Assembly: GCA_964007475.1 (NCBI GenBank)
Contig: OZ023273.1
Span: forward strand, 85,633,712-85,697,711
Direction: 5' to 3'
Length of the DNA stretch: 64,000 bases
DNA from: Hybos culiciformis
Taxonomy: Eukaryota > Arthropoda > Insecta > Diptera > Hybotidae
How positions within the stretch are numbered: position 1 is the first letter of the stretch; the number at the start of each line of letters is the position of its first letter. The notes below the pieces were generated by a model. The model saw only the letters and a list, made by a program, of their open reading frames with translations. It was not told the DNA's origin and ran no database searches. Below, piece by piece: positions 54,281-64,000 of this stretch. The position numbers were made by a program, and so were the translations under genes.

Positions 54281-55740
54281 CGTCTCTATATACAATATAG
54301 TAAATAATAAAATCTTCTATAAAACTAGAAATGGTTATTGTTTTGAATTTAATATATTTATTTTTGATGAATTAAACGACCAATTTGTTCAGACAAAAAT
54401 TTTTTTTAATAAATCTTTGATTGTTAATTTACATTCAAAATTGCTAACGTTTCGACCTTTGTTGTAGGTCCTCTTCAGAGCACTAAAATTTTATTATTTT
54501 AAAAAATTATATCATTAGTAAATAATTAAATTAAAAACAACAATTAAATTGAAGTATGTAAAACATAACTAAAATACATAAGAAGATACTTACAAATTAT
54601 TATCAATTAACAATTAAATGACATAATAAAATTATGTTTTTTATTTTTATTTTTAATTATAAAACTTAAAATTTAAATCTTTCTCCAATAACATTTACTA
54701 CAATAAATTCAAACATTTTTTTATAGGTTTATATTAACAAAACACTTCGTTAGTATGTATAAAACTAAATGAAAAAAAATTTAAAATTGAAAAATTGATC
54801 TAGATATAAAAATTTTTGAATAAAATTGCAGGTACAAAAAACTTTTTATTGAAAAGAAAAAAATTATTTTAAATTATTTTAAGAAATATTTTTTGATATT
54901 GTTCTCTAAGAAACCTTTACGACATGAATCAAAATATGATAAAACAAATCATAAGTTCAAGGAACTCTAATTAATATTACTGTCAAACAATGATAAATCA
55001 ATATTAAGAGTATTTAGACAAAAATTGTCACTAGAACAAAAAACTAAAAAAACTTCTAGATATACAAAAATTAAAATTGACGTTAAATGTAATTAAATAG
55101 TTACTCAACTTATCTGTATCTGTCTGTGCGTTCAACGTATTTCTTGTTGAATTTATGTGGAGCATTTCAGAAACGTTACGTTTGTATAAGTTAGATTCTA
55201 TGTCAAGTATTCTTGGCGTCCAATTGATTTTATGATTGTTATTTATTCTATGTAACGTAATTACATAAAAAGAAGAAAAAGAAGCTTAATTCACTAAAAT
55301 TAATAGTATTAAATTTAAAAATTAAAGATTTTCACTTTCAGATTAATTATTCGAAAAATACATTAAATACACGCAGAGAAATGCATTTTCATCACATATG
55401 ATTTTATCAGTCATAGACTCCTAATCATAACGAAAGAATTGCCCTATGATTAAAAATCATACTGCAGGATGAAAATTCTTAACTTATACTTATTGTTCAA
55501 ACATCATGATAACTCTATGATTAAACTCAAATCATCAATTTTGAAAGCTAATCACGCTAATCATAAATTTTATGATTAAGCGAAATTTTTTTGAATAAGT
55601 TTTAATTTTAATTTTCCGTGATGAAAAATCATCTGGGTTACATTAAAATCATAATCTGTGTATTTAGAGTGCTTAAAACGCATTTTTTCGTTCATGAAAA
55701 AAAAAAATTAAAAAAAAACTTACTGAAAATTTGGTTAAAT
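54281..55740. other. AT-rich DNA with a possible retroelement end
   Basis: The phrase gctaacgtttcgacctttgt followed by aggtcctcttcagagc (54438-54483) resembles repeat ends found with Penelope-like and other insect elements, but I cannot define an element. Imperfect atgattttat / aatcataaa inverted text is present at 55395-55580. No gene is seen. Confidence 0.4.
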
Positions 55741-55754
55741 TATTTTTTCATACT

Positions 55755-56150
55755 TCTGCCCTCACTTCCGCCGTCACTTCCACCCTCACTTCCGCCGTCA
55801 CTTCCGCCCTCACTTCCGCCCCCACTTCCGCCCTCACTTCCGTCCTCACTTCCGTCCTCAATTCCGCCCTCACTTTTGCCCTCACTTCCGCCCTCACTTT
55901 CACCCTCACTTCCGCCTTCCCTTCCGCCCTCACTCCCGCCCTCAATTCGGCCCTCACTTCCGTCCTCAGTTTCGCCCTCACTTCCGCCCTCACTTCCGCC
56001 CTCACTTCCGCCTTCACTTCCGCCTTCACTTCCGCCCTCACTTCCGCCCTCACTACCGCCCTCAATTCCGCCCTCACTTCTGCCCCCACTTCCGCCCTCA
56101 CTTCCGCTATCACTTCCAAAACAATTCTATCCTCACTTCCGCCCTCAAGG
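55755..56150. repeat. 12-bp minisatellite (CCTCACTTCCGC)n
   Basis: About 33 units of cctcacttccgc, with variants (cctcaattccgc, cttcacttccgc, cccccacttccgc-type). The period is a multiple of 3, so all frames stay open and give SLPP, TSAL or RAEV repeats. These are not genes. Confidence 0.95.
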
Positions 56151-56184
56151 ATCAACAGGTGAAAATAAAAATAAAAAAAAAATA

Positions 56185-56600
56185 TAACTAAATTGGAAAA
56201 CCGGCTTTTAAGGTAGCCCCGCCGTAACCGTAAGGGACTCGTATCCAAATTTCGAGAATCCTATGACCATCTAGGGTCCCAAGGCAACTTAAGTTCAAAA
56301 TTTTAGCCAAATCGGTCCAGCGGTTTAGGCGTAATTGAGGGCAGAGAACAGAGAAAGAAAAAATTTTCATTTTTATTTATTAGAAAATTTGATTTCTAAT
56401 ACTTAATCATCATATTCATAATATGTATATTCCTAACAAATGATTCATTATGTATTGTAAACATAGTGCACAATTAATAACAAAAAAAAAACAATTAAGT
56501 ACAGTTAGAATCTAACTGTTCCGTTTTGTTTTGTTTTGTTTTATTTTTAAATATTTGATTTATAATCATAAAATATGAAATCTAATCACTTTCCAATATA
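56185..56600. repeat. Dispersed repeat D, copy 1
   Basis: It begins aactaaattggaaaaccggc and contains gccaaatcggtccagcggtt and aattgagggcagagaacaga, and then attcataatatgtatattcc. It is nearly identical to 58205-59180 apart from the 582-bp insertion there. The phrase atcggtccagcggtttaggc is common in RTE-like 3' ends. Confidence 0.85.
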
Positions 56601-56955
56601 ATTTAGTCTTTCTTTATCTAATTTTAACAAAATCTATGATTAAAAAGAAATAACAACGTATGCAGCACATGTTTTCTCTCTTTCTATTCCTTTTTGTGCT
56701 TATTTAGCCATGCCAGACTAGAGAATTTTTGTTTGTTTGTTATTTCATATAACGAACAGAAATCAATGAAGAAATGATTTTTAAAAATAAATGCTTCCTT
56801 CAAAAAATAAAAAATCATTAAAACATATTCTGTACTTCCACGAATGAGGAAAGTGAGTTGACTATTCTTTTCATTGAGTTGAAAATACAAAAGTATATCT
56901 TGAGTCCCTTTTTCCATGGAGTTGAACTTGGGTTAAACTTGGAAATTAAGGCTAA

Positions 56956-57726
56956 TGCTAGAGATAGAGTCGACGTAATTCACGCGCGTGTACGCACGTA
57001 AAAAATCAAATTGTATGAAAATGTATGAGACCGGCTATACGCAACGACGTAAAACGTAGCTTACGCGCGTAAAAGTTGAAATATTTTAACTTTCCCAGTA
57101 TTTTACGCCGTACATTGTGGAAATCATTTGTTTATAATTGTGTTGTTTATTTTGTTGTAATTAGAAAAAAAAATTGTGTTGTTTATTTTGTTGTATTTAG
57201 AAAAAAAAAATTTTACAAACAAATAATTATTTAATAAAATAAAAAAGTTCATAAATATAACTATATTCAAAAATAAAAATTAAATAATTATTTATTGCAA
57301 ATTTATTAAAATTTTTTATGTTTTATTAAGTTATAAATAAATTAAAAAGCATTATAAAAATATTACAAACAGAATATTTTTATAATGCTTTTTAATTTAT
57401 TTATAACTTAATAAAACATAAAAAATTTTAATAAATTTGCAATAAATAATTATTTAATTTTTATTTTTGAATATAATTATATTTATGAACTTTTTTATTT
57501 TATTAAATACAATAATTAAAAACTAAATGATAATAATTAAAAAGTAAAATTACTTAAAAAAAATTTTAAAGAAAAAATAATAATTAAAATAAAAATTGGA
57601 TGACATTTTTCTCTTTTGTTTTTCGCATGTGAACGGCGTTGAGCATAACAGGTAAAAAAAACAGGTTTTTTTTATTTTTTTTACGCGCGCATACGCGCGT
57701 GAATTACGTCGACTCTATCTCTAGCA
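56956..57726. mobile_element. Foldback MITE with TAA duplication and ACGCGCGT-rich ends
   Basis: The ends are TGCTAGAGATAGAGTCGACG and its exact inverse, with TAA at 56953-56955 and 57727-57729. Subterminal acgcgcgt / acgcacgt repeats follow. The centre (about 57225-57510) is a second long perfect inverted repeat (gcattataaaaata-ttacaaacaga-tatttttataatgc). A TAA/TTA 3-bp duplication fits PIF/Harbinger. Confidence 0.9.
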
Positions 57727-57729
57727 TAA

Positions 57730-58204
57730 CTGCTAAAAAAAATTTAATTTTTAACTCAACGAAAACTGAGATTCGTGAAACGAAAAGTAATGCATATCAG
57801 ACTTCCAACCTAGATAACTCTTTTCCTTTTAAATTTTAATTTTAAGTTTGATTTTATATAATAGTGATCATTATTGTGGATATGGAATTAACAACAAAGA
57901 AACCTATGATTTTCAAATATTTGATGCTAATCGTTCGGACTTGCTAAGTTCCCGGGATATTATGTTCTTTTTTGCGCCATAATAATTATTATTCTAACTA
58001 AATTTGTAATTTAATTAAATGTTATTTCGACTGAAAACGGCCTAAATTTGGAGAAACATTTCTGCAGTCTGCAACGTCAGTTCAAATAAACGCAAATATA
58101 AAAAGCGCGCAAAAAATTTTTTTTTCAATCATAGATTATGTTTATAATAGATAATGAATGTAATAATCAAAAACTTAGACATTCATTATCTACTCTATCT
58201 ATTC
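57730..58204. other. AT-rich DNA without visible gene
   Basis: No motif, open frame of interest or repeat border is seen. Confidence 0.4.
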
Positions 58205-59180
58205 ATTATATATAACTAAATTGGAAAACCGGCTTCTAATGTAACCCCGCCGTAACCGTAAGGGACTCGTATCCAAATTTCGAGTATCCTATGACCATAT
58301 AGGGTCCCAAGGCAACTTAAGTTCAAAATTTTAGCCAAATCGGTCCAGCGGTTTAGGCGTAATTGAGGGCAGAGAACAGAGAAAGAAAAAATTTTCATTT
58401 TTATTTATTAGAAAATTTGATTTCTAATACTTAATCATCGAATCTAGGCTAATTCATCGCTAGCAATTCATCGCCAGTAATTCATCGCCAGTAATTCATC
58501 GCCAACAATTCATCGCCAGCAATTCATCGCCAAGCAATCCATCACCAGCAATTCATCGCCGCCGGCGGCCGGCCGGCTGGTGATGGATTGCTTGGCGATG
58601 AATTGCTGGCGATTCATATTTTATGTTTTTTTTTTTTGGTTTCTTTTTTATATTTCGAAAGAAAAAAAATTTTGCCGTCGAAAAATGTATGAAAATTTTG
58701 AGTGGCCATATCTCCAAAACGGAGCATTTCCAAGAAAAAAGCTTCTGTATTTAGTGGTTTGGACACCGCCTCTACCCAATCACCAATTGGCGATGAATTA
58801 CTGGCGATGAATTGCTGGCGATGAATTGCTGTCGATGAATTGCTGGCGATGAATTACTGGCGATGAATTAATGGCAATGAATTGCGATGAATTGCTGGCG
58901 ATGAATTGCTTGGCGATGAACTTTTTGACGATGAATTGCTTGACGATGAATTGCTGGCGATGAATTGCTGACGATGAATTGATTCGCGATGAATTGCTAG
59001 GCGATGAATAAGCCGCTTACCTAATCATCATATTCATAATATGTATATTCCTAACAAATGATTCATTATGTATTGTAAACATAGTCCACAATTAATAACA
59101 AAAAAAAAACAATTAAGTACAGTTAGAATCTAACTGTTCCTTTTGTTTTGTTTTGTTTTATTTTTAAATATTTGATTTAT
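58205..59180. repeat. Dispersed repeat D, copy 2 (interrupted)
   Basis: This is the copy of 56185-56600 that carries the 58440-59021 insertion. Differences from copy 1 are few (for example ccttttgttttg against ccgttttgttttg). Confidence 0.88.
58440..59021. mobile_element. Foldback element of ATTCATCGCCAGCA units with 8-bp duplication
   Basis: TAATCATC lies at 58432-58439 and 59022-59029, and copy 1 of repeat D has it only once. The left part is a tandem of attcatcgccagca-like units (58455-58560). After the GC-rich turn gccgccggcggccggccggc the inverse (ggcgatgaattgctg) is repeated to 59010, broken by a unique stretch (58615-58785). It is non-coding. Confidence 0.93.
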
Positions 59181-59318
59181 AATCTTAATCTACGATAAAA
59201 AAAGTAAGTAAGTAAGTAAATTTTTATTTGAGACTTCTTTTTTTTGTTTATATTTACATCATGATATCTTATTCTTACATTAGTTAATTATAAAGATATA
59301 AATACATGGGCTGTAATG

Positions 59319-59572
59319 TCGTCTATCTAGTTCTTAAGTGCCGTATACGCATTTTTCGTATTTTTGGCAAATTCAGTTTGAAGTTGTAAGACTCAAACAA
59401 TTGGTTCCAATTTAGCATATACGTCAAATAGGGGAAAAATATCTCGAGAACGGAAGGAGCTATTGAAATTTCGAGAAGAGCGTTCGAAAGATCGCCTTCG
59501 AGTTAGTATGAAGCAATCCCTAACTCCAAAAGTGCCAAATGCGTATACGGCACTTAAGAACTAGATAGACGA
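59319..59572. mobile_element. MITE with 38-bp terminal inverted repeats (254 bp)
   Basis: The ends are TCGTCTATCTAGTTCTTAAG and continue gtgccgtatacgcattt, with an exact inverse at 59535-59572. No certain target duplication was found. Non-coding. Confidence 0.85.
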
Positions 59573-61254
59573 TGTGTTGCCCTTGTTGATGTTTTATATT
59601 ATAGGATATTGCCAACATGGCTCACATTTATTATAATTGACATTATTATTTATAATTTTATTAATTAGTTATAGCGTTTAAAGTGTATGCTCAAAGACAC
59701 GATAAAAAAAGAAACAAAACAAATAAGCAGCACGTGTTTCCTTTTTTTTTGTATTAGCGTTAATTTAAAAAGACATTGCCAGGACGGAAAATTCTTTCCT
59801 AGAATTAATGAAATTTTTCACTCGAAAGGAAAAAAGAGGTAAATGTTTGAGGAAAATGTATTTCAGACACAACCAAGAAAATTATTCAACAAAGAAGTCA
59901 GTAAAGTTAAATTTAACATAAGTGAAATTATAGGCACTGGATAATCTAAAAGATATTCAGTGCGTTAAATGTTAAAATGATTTTTAGTGATTTCACATAA
60001 ATTAAATTCACTTAAATTCAGCTCATAAGTCTATAAATAAGCTCTTTACTTTATTTAAGAAAATCAAAAATTCGTGATTCTACGAAACCTAAGCAGCTGT
60101 AATTTGATAAAAGTTTGGATAGAATTTGATGAGTTTTCGACACATTAATTTTTTTTTTTAATCTTTAACTTTCCATATCTCAAAAGCGATATGTCGAAAA
60201 AAATTGTTTGTCTTTTCTTTTTGTCTTATCTAGTCGGCAACAAAATATTTCACTATTTCGTGCAAAAAATATGATGTTAACTTAGATAAAAACAATTAAT
60301 ATATACCTAATTAAAGAAAAAAAAAAAATAAATTTAAGTAAATTGTCTGAAATGTTTTAAAAATTATGTGTAAATTTCACATCACCTGGCACACCCCAAG
60401 AACTGATTTCTGTTTTGGGAGTTTCGGCACCGCCTCTACCCCCCTTCAAGTTTCAGCCGGTTCTGAGTGGTTCACATAAACTGCACTTTAGCCAAATAAT
60501 GTTTTATGTATTGTTTGCATTATTTTAGTATTTTAAGTAAATTTTTTCGTATTTCATTTTAATTAAAAAATTTTAAAATTTTTTTTTAGGTTGGCGATGA
60601 ATTTTGTTTTTGTTATTAGATCACGGATAAAAGATCGATTTGGCTGAAATTTGAAGGGAGATATAGGCGGTGAAAAAACCCCAAAATCCAACACGGTATC
60701 GATTTGCCTTAGATATGCTTCTGAAAAAAAAAAATAGATTTAGATATCTAGGCACCTATCCTATGTACCTAACAATTGAAAATTCGGTTGGGTCGTGTTT
60801 TGGATATTTTTTTATTTTTAATAAACAACCGAGATTGGTTGATAAGAGGTTATATATATTGCTAGGAGGTTATAGATATTGGTTGAACTGACATTTCTTT
60901 AAGTTAAACAGGTTATCTAAATATTTATCTATTATTATTTAATCTAAAAAAATTTTAACATTTTTTCAACAATATGTATCTTTCAGGTAGTTATCGAAAG
61001 ATACATATTGTTGAAAAAATGTTAAAATTTGTTTAGATAAAAAAAAAACTTAATTTTAAAAAAAAATCTTAATTTTTTTTTATTGATTAGGTACATTGAT
61101 AATCATACGTAAATAACACCTAACACGACAAATCGAAGCATTAGGTTTTCTTTATTCAAAATTCTTATTTTTCATATTGTTATTTTGAATTTGTGTTTTA
61201 AAAATCTCTGAGTTTGTGTTTTAAAAATTCTTTTGATTTTTAAAAATAGTCTTA
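59573..61254. other. AT-rich DNA with two small repeats
   Basis: A fragment of the ccccaagaactgatttctgt repeat is at 60395-60475. A perfect hairpin of about 40 bases per arm (acattttttcaacaatatgt and its inverse) is at 60955-61025. No gene is seen. Confidence 0.5.
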
Positions 61255-62194
61255 TACCGGTGTTCCACTTAGAAATAGTCCCCAAATAATACGATAATAA
61301 TCCCGAGGATTAAACATAGCGTTCACAATATATAAAAAAGGGATTGTTTTTTTTGTTTGTCAAAAATTGTTTTAGTTTTTAAATATAAATAAAAATTGAG
61401 TAAAAAACCATAATTTAACAATTTGAAGAAAATAATAATAAAAAAAAAAAGAAATGGATCTATCAAAAATTTTAAAATCAATTATAGGTAGTTGTGAATG
61501 AAAGCAGCGTTCTTCGAAAGCATTTATTGGTAAAAAAAAAAATTTTATATTAGGAGTTAAGTACCAGTTTTTAAGACTTATATGTAAATATCTTATTTTT
61601 TATTTCCGCCGTGGAAACCATAATGTTCTCCTCTCCTAACATTTTTCTCATTTCCGTAATTACGTGGATGTTCCTTTTGGCCTTTTTAAGGTCCTCCTGC
61701 TTTTCCTTCCAAATCCTTTAAATGTTTGCGTTTGCGGAAGGTTCCACCTCATTCTTTTATTATTTTTTTTTTTCCATATTTTTTTCCATTCCAATAATAT
61801 TTTTGAGTTTGACAAATAAAAAAAAATAAGAATTTTCAAATTTGAATTTGAAAAGAAATTATTTTTTTTTTATTTGTTTTGAATTCAACTAATTTTTTAT
61901 TTACTTTTTTGTTTACTTTTATTTTGTCTTATTTTAGTAAACATAACATAACAACATACACTTCACACACTTTTGTTGTTTTTCCCCAATTTTTACGACA
62001 AGGTTATAATGCCCGAGACAATTTTATGTAAAGATGTTGTGAATCCCCCTGAGGGTACTCCTAAATTATTTAGGGATTAACTAATTCTCAAATAGTTCTT
62101 ATTATTATTTTTATATGAATACTCCTCAAATAGTACAACAACTATCCCAGAACTAAATTTAGTCCTTAAATAATCCCCAAGTGGAACACCGGTA
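61255..62194. mobile_element. DNA element with TACCGGTGTTCCACTT ends and TTA duplication
   Basis: The ends are TACCGGTGTTCCACTT and its inverse. TTA is present at 61252-61254 and 62195-62197. Subterminal tagtccccaaataat / attaaggactaaatt-like texts extend the inverted repeat. TTA fits PIF/Harbinger. No transposase is recognisable. Confidence 0.87.
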
Positions 62195-62324
62195 TTAGGC
62201 ACTAAATGTGAAAAATTAAATATTATTTTTCTCTTTTTATCGAAACTTTTTGTTAGAATTAGCAACATTTTGATTGATTAGACAACTAAACATTTCTGAA
62301 TTATAATTGGTGTCTATACATACA

Positions 62325-63341
62325 CAGTGGCGTTATCTAGCCGGTACGGCCGTACCGGTTGCTAAAAAATAGTAAGAACTCCGTACCGGTTGCTAAAGCA
62401 AGTTTCATTAATTAAAAATAACCCGAATTTCACTTTAAATAAGATTTTGGACAATACAATGAAAATGGTTGGTTATCTCTGATAAAATGAAAATAACTTC
62501 GAAATTAAAATATTTTCTCAATATGAAATTGTCGTATATTTTTTGAAAAAAATATTGAAATAGGCTCAAGTTTTTTATTTTTAAGTTTATTTTCCAAAAT
62601 ACACAAATGGTTGTTGTCTAGGCATCGTATGTTTCTAATTCACGAAGTCTCACTTGAATTCAACATTCACATTAAATGTAATTATTTGTATACTAAGATA
62701 AATTAAAATTTAAACTGAAGCGTGTACTGATTTTTTTTGAAAAAATTGGTAAATTTAGATCTATGTGGTTTGCATTTTTCCTGATGCTGATTCGAAAATC
62801 TAATCGTATTCACGGTAAATTAATTTAAGTAAGTTCTTGTCATATTAGTATTTTAAGACATATTAAATAATAGAGGTAAAGTAGTAATTCCCATAAAGAC
62901 ATTATTATGTATTTCAATTTTATGAAATTAGATATTTCGCAATTTATAAAAATATGAAGATGCAACAAAATTTTTCATTTCTGCATCAAAATGTAGTAAA
63001 ACTGGAACCAGAAATGAAACTGTTGAAACTCAGCCTGGCCCTAATCGAAATAAATTGATTCAAGTTCAGTATGGAGCTACTATTAATAACATTATTGAAT
63101 TTCAGCTTTGTGCTATCCCCAGGTCAACTGAAATTCTGGAACTTCAGCCTGGAACGTCAGTGAAAACTTCCAAAATACCATAGATAGAAACTAAGTTTAT
63201 GAGGCCAATCGATTATGACCTATAGATATAAAAAATAATTTTATAAATTATTAAAAAATAAATGTTTTTATAACATTATAAAAAATTATAAAATTATGAA
63301 AAATCCGTACCGGTTGATAAAACATTTAGATAACACCACTG
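62325..63341. mobile_element. hAT element with perfect 8-bp duplication TACATACA
   Basis: The ends are CAGTGGCGTTATCTA and (inverted) CAGTGGTGTTATCTA. TACATACA lies at 62317-62324 and 63342-63349. The phrase ccgtaccggttgctaaa occurs twice at the left end and in similar form at the right. A decayed repeat-rich stretch (cttcagcctggaacg, actcagcctggccc) at 63025-63160 is the only internal structure. Confidence 0.92.
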
Positions 63342-63524
63342 TACATACATATACCTATCTAAAATATAAATTTATTTTTTTCTTAGCTCCAGTTTAATTA
63401 AATTAGTTCTACGACTATTTAAGAAGGAAAAAAGTATTTAAATACATAGTTTTATTCTAATTTTAAATAAAAATTGAAACATCAATTTATACCTAAGTTA
63501 AAAATGTTTTCTTGGATAATATGG

Positions 63525-63937
63525 TGTTCGCATTAGGAGAATATTAGTGGAATATTCAGTTATCCGGAATATTTCAGGAATATGAAATGGATTTTTCATA
63601 TAAAAAAATATTCCGGAATATGTATATTTCACTTTCATATTCTATTTTGTCAGGGTTAGAATTCTACATTTCTAGTTATTTTCATTAATTTTTTGAAATT
63701 TTGTTATAGTTGGCAACAATTTTTTTGTCAAATTCGAGTCAAAATGAAAAAAAAAAACAAAATAAAATTTATAAAAACGAGATAAAAAATCTAAATTTTC
63801 AACAACAAAAACTTTTTCTCTTTCTCAATTTTTTTTTTACATCGTCACATTCCAGTTCTCATCAAATTTTGTAATGCGAACGGCAATTTGTTTTCCGGAA
63901 TATAAGTGGAATTTAAATTATAATGCGAACAAGGTAT
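63525..63937. mobile_element. MITE with TGTTCGCATTA ends
   Basis: The left end is tgttcgcattaggagaatat and the right end (inverted) is tgttcgcattataattt. The inverted similarity extends through ttagtggaatat / ataagtggaattt and ccggaatat. The target duplication is unclear. Confidence 0.75.
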
Positions 63938-64000
63938 AAAAATGTATTTTCCAATTTTTTTAAAGAATGATTTGTGGTTTGGACTCGCCTACTAAGATTC

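Noticed and set aside
55618..56248. Long SLPP-, TSAL- and RAEV-repeat open frames on both strands
   Set aside because: They are translations of the 12-bp minisatellite, open in all frames because the period is divisible by three.
58440..59021. Regularly spaced short repeats resembling a CRISPR array
   Set aside because: The units are contiguous without unique spacers, the array inverts in the middle, and the genome is eukaryotic.

Overview
This is an AT-rich stretch of animal nuclear DNA, most probably from an insect. The reasons are split genes with GT-AG introns, jockey/CR1-type LINEs, a gypsy-type LTR element, PIF/Harbinger and hAT transposons and a very dense load of small inverted-repeat elements. 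I cannot name the species. There is a 200-base assembly gap (Ns) at 35956-36155. No bacterial features, rRNA genes or CRISPR arrays are present.

One host gene can be supported. It lies on the + strand from 4662 to 52905 and encodes a receptor tyrosine kinase of the PDGF/VEGF-receptor class (insect Pvr-like). Eleven exons can be placed: 4662-4811, 31475-31615, 33044-33583, 37902-38060, 38132-38229, 41020-41167, 45721-45969, 46505-46634, 46698-46810, 51771-52330 and 52858-52905. All have AG/GT borders and matching phases, and together they give one open frame of 777 codons to a TGA stop. The order is three Ig-like units, a transmembrane helix, a juxtamembrane segment, a kinase N-lobe, a hydrophilic kinase insert, a kinase C-lobe and a 16-residue tail. 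The signal peptide and the first Ig domains must lie left of the window or in exons I cannot see.

Nearly everything else is repeat DNA, much of it in the introns of this gene. 1-760 is a 105-bp satellite. 2430-3756 is a foldback copy of a gene fragment. 3765-4607 is a hAT element with perfect 8-bp target duplications. 5340-6010 holds tRNA-like repeats. 6120-9036 is an unusual DDE-like transposon with TA duplications. 9740-10335 is a hAT remnant. 10341-13268 is a nested stack of five insertions. 13340-19320 is a LINE split by a DNA transposon. 19541-28099 is a composite BED/hAT-like element that contains a truncated gypsy element. 27343-31086 is a tandem duplication, with a palindromic GC-rich element in only one copy. 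34611-37466 is a long-TIR element carrying a FLYWCH zinc finger. 40335-40715 is a second block of the 105-bp satellite. 43211-44240 and 47960-49870 are LINE remnants.

Downstream of the receptor lie a broken HARBI1-like gene (53330-54280), a 12-bp minisatellite (55755-56150) and a series of non-autonomous transposons to the right edge, several with exact target duplications. Several repeats occur twice, once empty and once interrupted. This gives exact insertion borders and a relative order of events without any database.
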